A stretch of DNA of 64,000 nt. It comes from Clostridiales bacterium. GTDB lineage: Bacteria > Bacillota > Clostridia > Saccharofermentanales > Saccharofermentanaceae. The translations under genes and the position numbers were made by a program. Under the pieces are notes generated by a model. It saw only the letters and a program-made list of their open reading frames with translations. It ran no database searches and was not told where the DNA came from. Within the stretch, counting starts at the first letter, position 1. Every line of letters begins with the position of its first letter. This document shows positions 53,565 to 61,637 of this stretch, piece by piece. The DNA lies in the NCBI GenBank assembly GCA_017527865.1, contig JAFXPN010000037.1:1-64000 (forward strand), read 5' to 3'.

Positions 53565-54428
53565 ATGGGAAAAGCGATAAGGAAAGATACTATTCATGCT
53601 AAAGGATTTGATATTGGTATATATACCACCGATTACGAGAATGAGTTTATCTCATTGACAGATATCGCTAAATACAAGAGTTCCGATCCCAATGATGTAA
53701 TCAGAAACTGGATGAGAGGAAGGGAGACATTGGAGTTTCTTGGTTTATGGGAACAATTACACAATCCGAATTTTAAACCCGTCGAATTCGACGGGTTTAG
53801 AAAGGAAGCCGGACTAAATGCATTTACCATGTCTCCAACAAAGTGGATTGAAAGCGTAAATGCTATAGGTATAGTTACAAAGGCCGGACGCTATGGCGGT
53901 ACTTATGCGCATTCCGATATTGCACTCGAATTTGCATCATGGATATCTGCCGAGTTTAAGCTTTATATCATGAAGGATTACCAAAGATTGAGACGTGATG
54001 AAAGCAGCAGGCTTTCACTTGCTTGGAATCTTAACCGTGAGATTGCAAAGCTCAATTATCGTATCCATACCGATGCAATCAAAGATAATCTTATACCGCC
54101 CGTGCTTACTCAGGAACAGATCTCATATAGGTATGCCAGCGAAGCAGATATGCTTAACGTAGCAGTGTTTGGCATGACTGCTAAGCAGTGGTGTGAGAAC
54201 ACTCCAGACAAGAAAGGCAATATCAGAGATCATGCCAATCTTAACCAGCTTTTGGTCCTGGCTAATATGGAAAGCTATAACGCGATATTGATTGAGCAAG
54301 GAATGGAAATGTCTGAGCGTCTGGTATTGATCAGACAACATGCTGTTAAGCAAATTCAGACTCTCGCTCAAGTAAATATTGATAATTTGCCCAAGATTGC
54401 AGGAGAAAGGAAATCTGCATCTGTATGA
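53565..54428 (+). CDS. KilA-N domain protein
   Basis: The protein has 287 aa from ATG 53565; an in-frame TTG at 53541 is less likely. The N-terminal half is a KilA-N DNA-binding fold (FISLTDIAKYKSSDPNDVIR, NWMRGRETLEFLGLWEQLHN, GGTYAHSDIALEFASWISAE, FKLYIMKDYQRL), common in phages and mobile islands. The C-terminal half (about 150-287) is helical and of unknown function. Its end overlaps a truncated GNAT coding sequence in another frame (54391-54507), marking an insertion or deletion junction. Confidence 0.85.
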   Translation: MGKAIRKDTIHAKGFDIGIYTTDYENEFISLTDIAKYKSSDPNDVIRNWMRGRETLEFLGLWEQLHNPNFKPVEFDGFRKEAGLNAFTMSPTKWIESVNAIGIVTKAGRYGGTYAHSDIALEFASWISAEFKLYIMKDYQRLRRDESSRLSLAWNLNREIAKLNYRIHTDAIKDNLIPPVLTQEQISYRYASEADMLNVAVFGMTAKQWCENTPDKKGNIRDHANLNQLLVLANMESYNAILIEQGMEMSERLVLIRQHAVKQIQTLAQVNIDNLPKIAGERKSASV

Positions 54429-54507
54429 GAAGATGGGGTATCACAGGACCGGACGGATCGAGAAGATTAATGACCGTATGGATATTGTGTTTTATGAAAA
54501 GGATTAG
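54391..54507 (+). pseudogene. C-terminal fragment of a GNAT acetyltransferase
   Basis: In a frame different from the KilA-N gene, the sequence reads RLQEKGNLHLYEKMGYHRTG then RIEKINDRMDIVFYEKD and stop TAG (54505-54507). LYEKMGY...GRIE is the typical GNAT C-terminal end. The N-terminal two thirds of this gene are absent, so the HTH/KilA-N unit probably replaced them. Confidence 0.75.
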
Positions 54508-54515
54508 AGTGTTAT

Positions 54516-55067
54516 ATGATTCGACTCGAGACTGACAGGCTGATCTTAAGGGATTATTGTGCTGATGATTTTGATGAGTACTTCAGACTGATGTCTGATG
54601 ACAAGACCATGTACTATCTTCCGGAACTGAAGCAGACTGACATTGATTCCGCTAAAGAAAACTTCGCTGAAGTTTTGAAAGACATGGAACGCGAAGAACG
54701 TGAGTTCTGCTTTTTCTGCATGGAATCAAAGGAAACTCATGAGATTATAGGGAATGTCGGATATAACGTTACAGGAAGAACACCGGAAGGAAAGACGGTG
54801 CACTTGGGTTATTTCTCATATCCGAAGTTCTGGGGTAACGGATATATGCCCGAAGCGGTAAAGCGAGTTCTGAAATTCGCATTTACAGAGGATAATGTGT
54901 ATAAAGTAACGACAGGGTGTCTTTCCGAGAATATGGGATCGGAACGTGTTATGCAGAAGAACGGGATGGTTAAGTATGCCGAGCTTAAAGATCATGAACT
55001 GCATGACGGCAAGCTTAAGACCCGAGTGGAATACCGGTTGTTAAGGGATGAGTGGAAGACATTATAA
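54516..55067 (+). CDS. GNAT acetyltransferase (RimJ/RimL-like)
   Basis: The protein has 183 aa. It opens with MIRLETDRLILRDYCADDFD and has the CoA motif LGYFSYPKFWGNGYMPEAVK and the ending NMGSERVMQKNGMVKYAEL. Members acetylate ribosomal protein N-termini or small amines. The upstream neighbour is the GNAT fragment, 8 bp away. Confidence 0.88.
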   Translation: MIRLETDRLILRDYCADDFDEYFRLMSDDKTMYYLPELKQTDIDSAKENFAEVLKDMEREEREFCFFCMESKETHEIIGNVGYNVTGRTPEGKTVHLGYFSYPKFWGNGYMPEAVKRVLKFAFTEDNVYKVTTGCLSENMGSERVMQKNGMVKYAELKDHELHDGKLKTRVEYRLLRDEWKTL

Positions 55068-55208
55068 CTATATTTCACATGCAAGTCCCAAAGGATAACA
55101 ATTTTCTACGGCGATGAAAGATAGTTATTGTTTTCGCGCAGGAAGACGGTGTTCGCGAGGCGTGGTTTGCAATATACTTACAATAGCCATAGAAAAGAGG
55201 AAGCGCTT

Positions 55209-55673
55209 ATGTGCCTTATCTGCGACAGGATTGAGATGATCAAGAACGGGACTAACCCGTATTTTGTTAAGGAACTTAAGACGGGGTACGTCGTGGTCGG
55301 CGATAATCAGCATTTCTACGGGTATACGCTGTTCCTGTACAAGAACCACGATCACACGGAGTTGTTTCAATTGGATATGGAGGAGCGCACTCTGTTTATG
55401 CAGGAGATGTCCGTGGTCGCGGAAGCCGCGGCAAGAGCATTCAAACCCGACAAGATGAATTATGAGTTGCTCGGCATGGGCGACGCGCACCTCCACTGGC
55501 ATCTGTATCCGAGGCGCAACGGCGATATCGGCGATTACGGTAATCACGGCAGGGGACCTGTGTGGTGGTATCCTATGGAGAAGATGTATTCGGATGAATC
55601 GCGTCCGGATGAGGCTTCTTTAGAAGATATGAAGAATAAACTTCTGAAAGAGTTGGATGCTTTGACAATATGA
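55209..55673 (+). CDS. HIT-like domain hydrolase
   Basis: The protein has 154 aa from ATG 55209 (AGAGGAAG upstream). The CxxC start (MCLICDRIEM) and the histidine triad in GDAHLHWHLYPRRNGD are those of the HIT superfamily, which cleaves nucleoside-phosphate linkages. It overlaps the next GNAT gene by 4 bp (ATGA), so the two are co-translated. Confidence 0.87.
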   Translation: MCLICDRIEMIKNGTNPYFVKELKTGYVVVGDNQHFYGYTLFLYKNHDHTELFQLDMEERTLFMQEMSVVAEAAARAFKPDKMNYELLGMGDAHLHWHLYPRRNGDIGDYGNHGRGPVWWYPMEKMYSDESRPDEASLEDMKNKLLKELDALTI

Positions 55674-56092
55674 TCACATATGAAGACAAGATTACCGCAG
55701 AAGAGTTCCTTGCTTTAAGAGCACATGTCGGCTGGGTAGAGCTGCCGCTTGAGGAAGCGCGCGTATGCGTCGAGAATGTGTACTTCATCATGTGTGTGCG
55801 TGACGACGGGAAAGCGATCGGAGTTGCGCGATTGATGTGGGACGGCGGCTACATGGCGTTCCTGTCTGATGTTATCGTTGATGAGAATTACAGAGGGCTC
55901 GGCATAGGACGTAAACTTGTGGAGTCGTGTATCGGGAAACTGAAGTCAGATCTTAAGCCCGGCTTCAAGGTTAAGATGACATTGAATTCGGCTCGGGGAA
56001 AAGAGCATTTCTATGAGAAGTTCGGATTCGAGGTGCGTCCCAACGATCACGCCGGATGCTCTCTTGATAAGTGGATAACGGCTGATGAATAA
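55670..56092 (+). CDS. GNAT acetyltransferase
   Basis: The protein has 140 aa. The CoA-binding stretch is VDENYRGLGIGRKLVESCIG, and the end KEHFYEKFGFEVRPNDHAGC is the family C-terminus. It matches small single-domain GNATs. It is coupled to the HIT gene and lies 18 bp before the epimerase gene. Confidence 0.88.
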   Translation: MITYEDKITAEEFLALRAHVGWVELPLEEARVCVENVYFIMCVRDDGKAIGVARLMWDGGYMAFLSDVIVDENYRGLGIGRKLVESCIGKLKSDLKPGFKVKMTLNSARGKEHFYEKFGFEVRPNDHAGCSLDKWITADE

Positions 56093-56110
56093 TTAGAGAA
56101 AGAGGTCTGT

Positions 56111-57010
56111 ATGAAGGTATTGGTTTTGGGAGGGACGAGGTTTTTCGGTGTTCACATGGTAAACGACCTTATTGAGAAAGGTCATGAAGTTACCATAGCA
56201 ACAAGAGGACAGACTCCGGATGATTTCGGCGATTCAGTCATGAGGATACGTCTCGACAGAACTGATGAGGACAGCATCAAAGCGATGATCTCCGACACGC
56301 ATTATGATGTGATAATTGACAAGATCGCTTACTGTTCGAATGATGTCCGCAAGCTTATGGATAATGCCGACTGCGATAAGTATATCTGCATGAGCAGTAC
56401 GGCAGTTTATGATCCGCTTCGCCCCGATACTAAGGAAGATGATTTTGACGGCAATGCGGAAGATGTTATCTGGTGCGACAGACCCGACTTCCCTTACGAT
56501 GTGGTGAAGAGAAACGCAGAATATGCTTTGTGGCAGAAGTATTCTGACAAGAACTTCATCGCCGTCAGGTATCCTTTTGTAATCGGCAAAGATGATTACA
56601 CCAAGCGCCTGTATTTCTATGTTGAGCATGTGTTAAAGCAGATGCCGATGAAGATCGATAATCTTGATAATAAGATGTCTTTCATAAGGTCAGATGAAGC
56701 GGGTAAATTCATCTCTTTCCTCGTTGATAAAGACTTTACCGGCGCGGTTAACGGCTGTTCGCACGGCACGGTCAGCATAAGGGAGATACTGGACTACCTT
56801 AAGAACGAAATCGGAATGAGCGCTGTCTTAAGTGAAGACGGCGATCCCGCACCTTATAACGGCACGCCAGAATACAGTATCAATACCGACAAGGCTGAAT
56901 CTCTCGGCTTTAAGTTTACTGACATTAACGACTGGATCTTCGGCTTGATCGATTACTATATCGACGTGGCTCACGAAGGCATGCTTGGACTTTACGATTC
57001 AATAGATTAA
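56111..57010 (+). CDS. NAD-dependent epimerase/reductase (extended SDR)
   Basis: The protein has 299 aa. The N-terminal Rossmann motif is VLVLGGTRFFGVHMVNDLIE. The remainder keeps SDR features: YICMSSTAVYDP and a Tyr near YDVVKRNAEYAL (YxxxK-like). The GGTRFFG form is typical of a group of reductases/epimerases in Clostridia. The sugar substrate is unknown. Confidence 0.87.
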   Translation: MKVLVLGGTRFFGVHMVNDLIEKGHEVTIATRGQTPDDFGDSVMRIRLDRTDEDSIKAMISDTHYDVIIDKIAYCSNDVRKLMDNADCDKYICMSSTAVYDPLRPDTKEDDFDGNAEDVIWCDRPDFPYDVVKRNAEYALWQKYSDKNFIAVRYPFVIGKDDYTKRLYFYVEHVLKQMPMKIDNLDNKMSFIRSDEAGKFISFLVDKDFTGAVNGCSHGTVSIREILDYLKNEIGMSAVLSEDGDPAPYNGTPEYSINTDKAESLGFKFTDINDWIFGLIDYYIDVAHEGMLGLYDSID

Positions 57011-57060
57011 TATATCGATTAAGCGTAGCAGCGCAAGAAGTGAATTAAAGGGATAATGGG

Positions 57061-57822
57061 ATGACAGGGATTTATTTCAGCGGGACGGGCAATTCGAAGT
57101 ATGCCGCCGAATGCTTTTGCAGGAATTACGATAAAGATTCAAAGGTGTTTTCCATAGAAGACCCGGATTCTGTATCGGAAATCAAACATTCCGATCTTCT
57201 TGTGTTTGCTTACCCGGTACAATACAGTACTGTTCCGAAAATATTGAGAGACTTCATCACAAACCACAGTGAGTTATGGATGAATAAGAAAGTATTCATA
57301 ATTGCAACTATGGGCTTGTTCAGTGGCGATGGTTCAGGAATGCTGGGTCGGCTGTTGCATGGTTTTGGAGCGGAAGTGATAGGCGGACTTCATTTGAAAA
57401 TGCCTGACAGTATAGGTGATGAGAAGGCTCTTAAAAGACCTCTTGAGACAAACAGAGAGTTAGTCAGATCCGCTGAATCGAAGATAAAGGAATCCGTGAG
57501 ACTTCTTAAGGAAGGTAAACCGACACGCGAAGGATTAGGTCCTCTTTATCAGATGGCAGGTCTCTTTGGACAAAGACTGTACTTTGGACATAAAACGAAG
57601 GAGTATTCTTCTAAACTTAAAATCAACTCAGATAAGTGCGTCGGATGCGGATTGTGTGTTAAGCTGTGCCCGATGAATAATATAACTGTTGCACAGGGGA
57701 AGGCTGTTTCCGGCAATCAATGTACCATGTGCTACAGATGTATCAACAAGTGTCCCAAACAGGCGATAACGTTGCTTGGCAAAGAAGTAATCGAACAGAG
57801 CGTGATAGAGAAATATGTGTAA
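57061..57822 (+). CDS. EFR1-type flavodoxin-ferredoxin fusion
   Basis: The protein has 253 aa. The N-terminal flavodoxin-like part (MTGIYFSGTGNSKYAAECF, FMN-binding loop) is followed by two 4Fe-4S clusters (CVGCGLCVKLCPMNN and CTMCYRCINKCPKQA). EFR1-family proteins carry electrons in anaerobes; partners are not visible here. The start is preceded by AAAGGGA. Confidence 0.9.
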   Translation: MTGIYFSGTGNSKYAAECFCRNYDKDSKVFSIEDPDSVSEIKHSDLLVFAYPVQYSTVPKILRDFITNHSELWMNKKVFIIATMGLFSGDGSGMLGRLLHGFGAEVIGGLHLKMPDSIGDEKALKRPLETNRELVRSAESKIKESVRLLKEGKPTREGLGPLYQMAGLFGQRLYFGHKTKEYSSKLKINSDKCVGCGLCVKLCPMNNITVAQGKAVSGNQCTMCYRCINKCPKQAITLLGKEVIEQSVIEKYV

Positions 57823-57913
57823 GGTTTGTATTGTCAGACACGGTAAAGCGTATGACAGTGTGGATATCTAAGGAGGATTGAATTCCTGGATGATTTAGAA
57901 GAGGTATTAGCCG

Positions 57914-58264
57914 ATGGATTTCCCTGAGTTTATGTTCAGAAGAGAGAATATGATCCCTGCTTCCCAGCAGAATACACCTGATATAGAAGGGTATTACTAT
58001 ACGGCAAATGACGGAAGCCAGATGGCTTTCTGGATCTATAAGGCTGACCGTGTCTCCAAGGAGCACACTCATGATTACGATGAGTATATGCTCTGCGTTG
58101 AAGGAGAATATATAGTTGTTATAGATGGTGAAGAACATATCCTGCATGCAGGCGATGAGCTGTTTATCCCGAAGGGAAGTATTCAGGGAGGCCGTGTAAA
58201 AGCGGGTACAAGATCGATACACGCTTTCGGCGGGCAGAGAGTAAAAGGCGGTGAACATGAATAA
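57914..58264 (+). CDS. Cupin-domain protein
   Basis: The protein has 116 aa. The cupin motifs are THDYDEYMLCVEGEY (GX5HXHX3-like, with H and E ligands) and GDELFIPKGSIQGGR. Cupins of this size are metal-binding sensors or small enzymes. It overlaps the methyltransferase gene by 8 bp. Confidence 0.82.
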   Translation: MDFPEFMFRRENMIPASQQNTPDIEGYYYTANDGSQMAFWIYKADRVSKEHTHDYDEYMLCVEGEYIVVIDGEEHILHAGDELFIPKGSIQGGRVKAGTRSIHAFGGQRVKGGEHE

Positions 58265-58883
58265 TCCGTGGGAAGACATTAAACTTGATGATTATGAGAA
58301 GCATATGAGTCTGGATTCTGTTAAGCAGCTTCAGACTATGAATATGATCATGAAGTCCCAGTTTGAGGATTATCCTGTCGATTCCGTGATAGTGTTCGGG
58401 ATCGCAGGCGGCAACGGTTTGGAACACGCGGACCGGAATAAGTACCGTACAGTCTATGGTGTTGATATCAACGAAGAGTATTTACGGGCGGTGGAGCTGC
58501 GGTATGCTGATCTGGCAGATGTCCTCAGATGCATGAAGCTTGATCTGATAAATGAATCAGACAGATTGCCTCGCGCAGGATTGATAATCGCCAATCTGCT
58601 TATCGAGTATATCGGTTATGAAGTCTTTAAGAATGCTGTGGTTAAAGTTGATCCTGACTATGTATCATGCGTAATACAGATCAATACGGATACAAAACAA
58701 TGGGTCTCGGATTCCCCGTATCTTCATTCATTCGACAGGCTGGACGAAGTGCACCATCAGATGGAAGAGAATGAATTGGATGCTGCAATGAATGAGATCG
58801 GTTATTCGAAGATCATGTCCCGTAAAGAACCTCTTCCCAACGGCAAAGCCCTGTTGAGACTGGATTATTCTAAAGAGAGTTAA
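58257..58883 (+). CDS. Class I SAM-dependent methyltransferase
   Basis: The protein has 208 aa from ATG 58257, 8 bp inside the cupin gene, with AAGGCGGTG upstream. Motif I is VIVFGIAGGNGLEH, and the acidic motif II is VYGVDINEEYL. The later motif is GLIIANLLIEYIGY. Substrate is unknown. The overlap with the cupin gene suggests joint function. Confidence 0.85.
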   Translation: MNNPWEDIKLDDYEKHMSLDSVKQLQTMNMIMKSQFEDYPVDSVIVFGIAGGNGLEHADRNKYRTVYGVDINEEYLRAVELRYADLADVLRCMKLDLINESDRLPRAGLIIANLLIEYIGYEVFKNAVVKVDPDYVSCVIQINTDTKQWVSDSPYLHSFDRLDEVHHQMEENELDAAMNEIGYSKIMSRKEPLPNGKALLRLDYSKES

Positions 58884-58902
58884 TCCCCGTTCTCATTCGA
58901 AT

Positions 58903-58928
58903 CGGAGGAGAGATCCTCCGGTTTTCTT
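58903..58928 (+). terminator. Terminator after the methyltransferase gene
   Basis: CGGAGGA/TCCTCCG stem with loop GAGA, then GTTTTCTT. Confidence 0.8.
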
Positions 58929-58931
58929 ATG

Positions 58932-58937
58932 TATAAT
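58932..58937 (+). promoter_or_regulatory. -10 box 7 bp before the start of the next gene
   Basis: TATAAT at 58932-58937 with ATG 58945; no ribosome site is visible, implying a leaderless mRNA. Confidence 0.5.
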
Positions 58938-58944
58938 AGATCGT

Positions 58945-59325
58945 ATGGAACATGCAGTAACACAAGTATTATTTTCTTTCGGGATAGGGGCAATGATAGC
59001 GGTAATTCTCATAACGTGTATCATTGTGTTCGCTGTAAAGTATCGTAGACACCGGGAGGTCAAACGGGTGATCATTTCCATTATTGCCTGTCTTATGATC
59101 GGCGGAATTCACTTACTGTTCTGCGCTTCGCATCCGACGGATCTCAGATATAATGATTGGCTCATTATCGGTCACAAGATAGATGATGTGGAAAAGCATT
59201 ATGGACCCGCGGTAAGAAGGCAGGGTTGGGCTTGTTTTGACGAGAACGGTCATGGGTATTGGATGAGACTCGACAAAGATGGAACAGTTATATCAGTTAG
59301 TTACGGCAACGGACCTTGGGGATGA
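58945..59325 (+). CDS. Small membrane protein, unknown function
   Basis: The protein has 126 aa. Two membrane spans (about 7-30 and 42-60) are joined by a basic loop (KYRRHREVKR), followed by a soluble tail (about 65-126; GHKIDDVEKHYGPAVRRQGW) that looks like a small beta domain. No family is recognised. It sits between two terminators, so it is its own transcription unit. Confidence 0.75.
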   Translation: MEHAVTQVLFSFGIGAMIAVILITCIIVFAVKYRRHREVKRVIISIIACLMIGGIHLLFCASHPTDLRYNDWLIIGHKIDDVEKHYGPAVRRQGWACFDENGHGYWMRLDKDGTVISVSYGNGPWG

Positions 59326-59349
59326 TTAATAATATGCTCAACATGTAGT

Positions 59350-59376
59350 GAGAAGGGCACTGTCCCTTCTCTTTTT
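59350..59376 (+). terminator. Terminator of the small membrane protein gene
   Basis: GAGAAGGG/CCCTTCTC stem with loop CACTGT, then TTTTT. Confidence 0.88.
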
Positions 59377-59410
59377 ATATGGCTCAGAGCGTAAAATCCG
59401 GATTATAGGG

Positions 59411-59416
59411 TACAAT
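59411..59416 (+). promoter_or_regulatory. -10 box 8 bp before the start of the next gene
   Basis: TACAAT (59411-59416) with ATG 59425 and no ribosome site in between: a leaderless arrangement. Confidence 0.45.
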
Positions 59417-59424
59417 GAGTCTGC

Positions 59425-60516
59425 ATGAGACGAGTCATAACAAAAGAAGAGAAGCAGATACTCGATAAATACAGCGCGTATATCGCGACCGGCCCGCAGT
59501 CCGGCAGGGCCGGATTCAGTTTCGTCGCGCTTGCAATAGGCTGCGCGGCAGGCAGCATCACCGGCGCTGTCCTGGCTTTCGGTATCCTCGGGCAGCATCA
59601 CCCGTTATCAATGGTCGCTTTCTTCATCCCTTTCATACTCGGCTCGGTCCTTCTGCCGTGGATTGCGGGTGTCATCGGCACGAGAAGAATACAGAACAGG
59701 CTTTTCGTTGTGGGTAAGACCAGGATCAACGGCGCCACGTGTGTGTCCGATATATACTGTCCTTCCGGAACGACATATACCGAGGACGATTACCTTGATG
59801 AGAACGGACGCCCGTACAGGATGCTGTGGCCAGGAAGCATACTCCCGCCGCGCAGGGGAACGCGTTACATTCTGGTCGAAAATGAAGGCAAAATCTTCCT
59901 GATGTACTACGCCAAGGGCCTTAAGTCTCTTGTGCCGGAGACGGCTCCGCAGGAAGCTGACGATGAGTGCACGATCATAGGCCACCAGAACCAGTTTCAG
60001 AATGAGCAGAACAATAAGGCTGATCAGCGAAGGATCGAGCAGTTTTTCAGCAACTATAAGAATACCTCCAAGCACCGCAAGTCTTTGTGCATGCTCGGTA
60101 CGGGTTTCTTCGGGTTCTGTCTCTGGACCATCGTGATTTTCGGAGGCTATGGCGTGTTCTTCGAAGGCACGCGTTACGAGGATCTGTACTTTCCCATCGC
60201 GCTGCCGATGCTGTTCGTGCTGACAGGATTGTCGCTTGCAGTGTGCGCTTATCTGTTCCGGAGAAGCATCTGGCTTAAATACCGCAATATCACTTTTGTT
60301 AAGAAAGTAGTCCTTGTAAATACACAGTCCTACCTGGATAACTCGGGCCGTCGCTACTTCCTTGTTACGGAGACGGACGCAAACGGCAATTCCGTTCCTA
60401 GAGAGTACGCTGCACATGACGGATTCGACTGCGCCGATGCGGCGAATATGAGGCCCGGTCAGACTATATTCAAATACACATACGGAAAGGGAGACGTGTT
60501 CTTCGGAACGAAATAA
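59425..60516 (+). CDS. Membrane protein with two helical hairpins, unknown function
   Basis: The protein has 363 aa. An N-terminal helical head is followed by two spans (about 32-55 and 62-85), a central soluble domain (about 90-205, Asn/Gln-rich to the end), two further spans (about 215-240 and 250-275), and a C-terminal domain (about 280-363). Both soluble parts contain an Asp-rich repeat-like unit (YLDENGRPYRML and YLDNSGRRYFLV), suggesting an internal duplication. No family is recognised. Confidence 0.75.
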   Translation: MRRVITKEEKQILDKYSAYIATGPQSGRAGFSFVALAIGCAAGSITGAVLAFGILGQHHPLSMVAFFIPFILGSVLLPWIAGVIGTRRIQNRLFVVGKTRINGATCVSDIYCPSGTTYTEDDYLDENGRPYRMLWPGSILPPRRGTRYILVENEGKIFLMYYAKGLKSLVPETAPQEADDECTIIGHQNQFQNEQNNKADQRRIEQFFSNYKNTSKHRKSLCMLGTGFFGFCLWTIVIFGGYGVFFEGTRYEDLYFPIALPMLFVLTGLSLAVCAYLFRRSIWLKYRNITFVKKVVLVNTQSYLDNSGRRYFLVTETDANGNSVPREYAAHDGFDCADAANMRPGQTIFKYTYGKGDVFFGTK

Positions 60517-60529
60517 CAGGGGGGAATAA

Positions 60530-60664
60530 TTAAGTAGACGAAGCAACAGTCTCATAATTGAGAAAACCTGCAACCTCAAAGAAATTCCTTTGACGCTTGG
60601 AACTCACACTAATCAGATTAGCCTTTTCCAGAAGTAATACAAACCTTGCATATGAGTCTTCCAT
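60530..60664 (-). pseudogene. Truncated PDDEXK-type nuclease-like N-terminus
   Basis: A 44-aa ORF from ATG 60664 reads MEDSYARFVLLLEKANLI then SVSSKRQRNFFEVAGFLNYETVASST and stop. It resembles the start of PD-(D/E)XK nuclease-family proteins of mobile islands, cut off after the N-terminal helix region. It starts 3 bp after the stop of the remnant upstream (60668), indicating a former two-gene operon. Confidence 0.5.
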
Positions 60665-60667
60665 AGT

Positions 60668-60785
60668 TTAAATCTCGATATTTCTGTGTTCCATAGCGTC
60701 ACGAATAAGCGTTTCGATTAATTGTTTATACTTATGGTACTCTTCATATATATCGACAAAGGTACCTGTTTTGATGGGGTATCAG
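60668..60785 (-). pseudogene. C-terminal gene remnant upstream of the truncated nuclease
   Basis: The minus strand reads TGTFVDIYEEYHKYKQLIET then LIRDAMEHRNIEI and stop TAA (60670-60668), with no start codon or ribosome site. It is the tail of a lost gene, lying directly after the K+ channel terminator. Family unknown. Confidence 0.5.
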
Positions 60786-60789
60786 GTTG

Positions 60790-60832
60790 CACAAAAATAA
60801 TAGTCCTTCATTGTCTGCGGACAATGAAGGAC
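60790..60832 (-). terminator. Rho-independent terminator of the K+ channel gene
   Basis: A 13-bp perfect stem (GTCCTTCATTGTC/GACAATGAAGGAC) with a 4-nt loop, followed on the minus strand by TATTATTTTTG. Confidence 0.92.
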
Positions 60833-60861
60833 CATATTTGTTTATTCTATGAAAGATTATA

Positions 60862-61602
60862 TTAATTACCAGTTTTCTCTTTAGCGCTGTTTATTTCATC
60901 CATCATTCCTGATGTAATAATACCAGCTGGTAGTGCTACAATCGCTATTCCCATAAATGAAGATATCATTGTCACTATCCTTCCTGCCGTTGTAACTGGA
61001 TATATATCTCCATATCCCATAGTTGTCAAAGAAACCGTCGCCCAATAAACGGCATCAAAGTAATTATTGAAGCTGTCTGGCTCGACATTGAATACTATCA
61101 GAGCAGATACTAACACATAAGCAAAAGCCATGCCGCATACTACAAGTAGTGAATCTTTTTGCTTTTTAAAGACATTAATTACAGTCTTTATGCTCTTAGA
61201 ATATCTAACCGCCTTAAATATACGTAAAGCTCTAAATGTTCTTAAAAGTCGAACTAGTTTGAACAGTTTAAACCCACCAGATACAAGCGTGAGTGATGGG
61301 AGAATTGTTAATAAATCTAATATCGCCATGGGGGTTATGGGATAAAGAATATAAGATAGTTTTCCTTTCTCCAATTTCAAATCAGCGACTATCCATCTTA
61401 GAAGATAATCAACAATAAAAATAATTACTGTAATCTTATCGATTATTTCAAAGGCTAAATTAGTACTCTTAAATGCCAATGGAACGATGCTAGCGATAAT
61501 AGCTACCATCATCAGAAAATCATACCAATCAAAAGATGTATTTTCTTCGTTAATGCCGTCAGGCGACTCTACCAAGTACAGTACTTGTTTCTTAAGTGTC
61601 AT
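60862..61602 (-). CDS. Voltage-gated potassium channel (6TM)
   Basis: The protein has 246 aa. Spans S1-S3 lie at about 25-115. The S4 voltage sensor carries spaced arginines and lysines (FKLVRLLRTFRALRIFKAVRY). The pore loop has the selectivity filter TTMGYGD (VSLTTMGYGDIYPVTTAGR), with S6 after it. The length resembles KvAP/Kch-type channels. It carries K+ across the membrane. The AT-rich composition differs from the core genes, so it may be acquired. Confidence 0.93.
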   Translation of the reverse strand: MTLKKQVLYLVESPDGINEENTSFDWYDFLMMVAIIASIVPLAFKSTNLAFEIIDKITVIIFIVDYLLRWIVADLKLEKGKLSYILYPITPMAILDLLTILPSLTLVSGGFKLFKLVRLLRTFRALRIFKAVRYSKSIKTVINVFKKQKDSLLVVCGMAFAYVLVSALIVFNVEPDSFNNYFDAVYWATVSLTTMGYGDIYPVTTAGRIVTMISSFMGIAIVALPAGIITSGMMDEINSAKEKTGN

Positions 61603-61637
61603 TCTTCTTCATTGCTCCTTTAAAGAGTCATAAGTCA

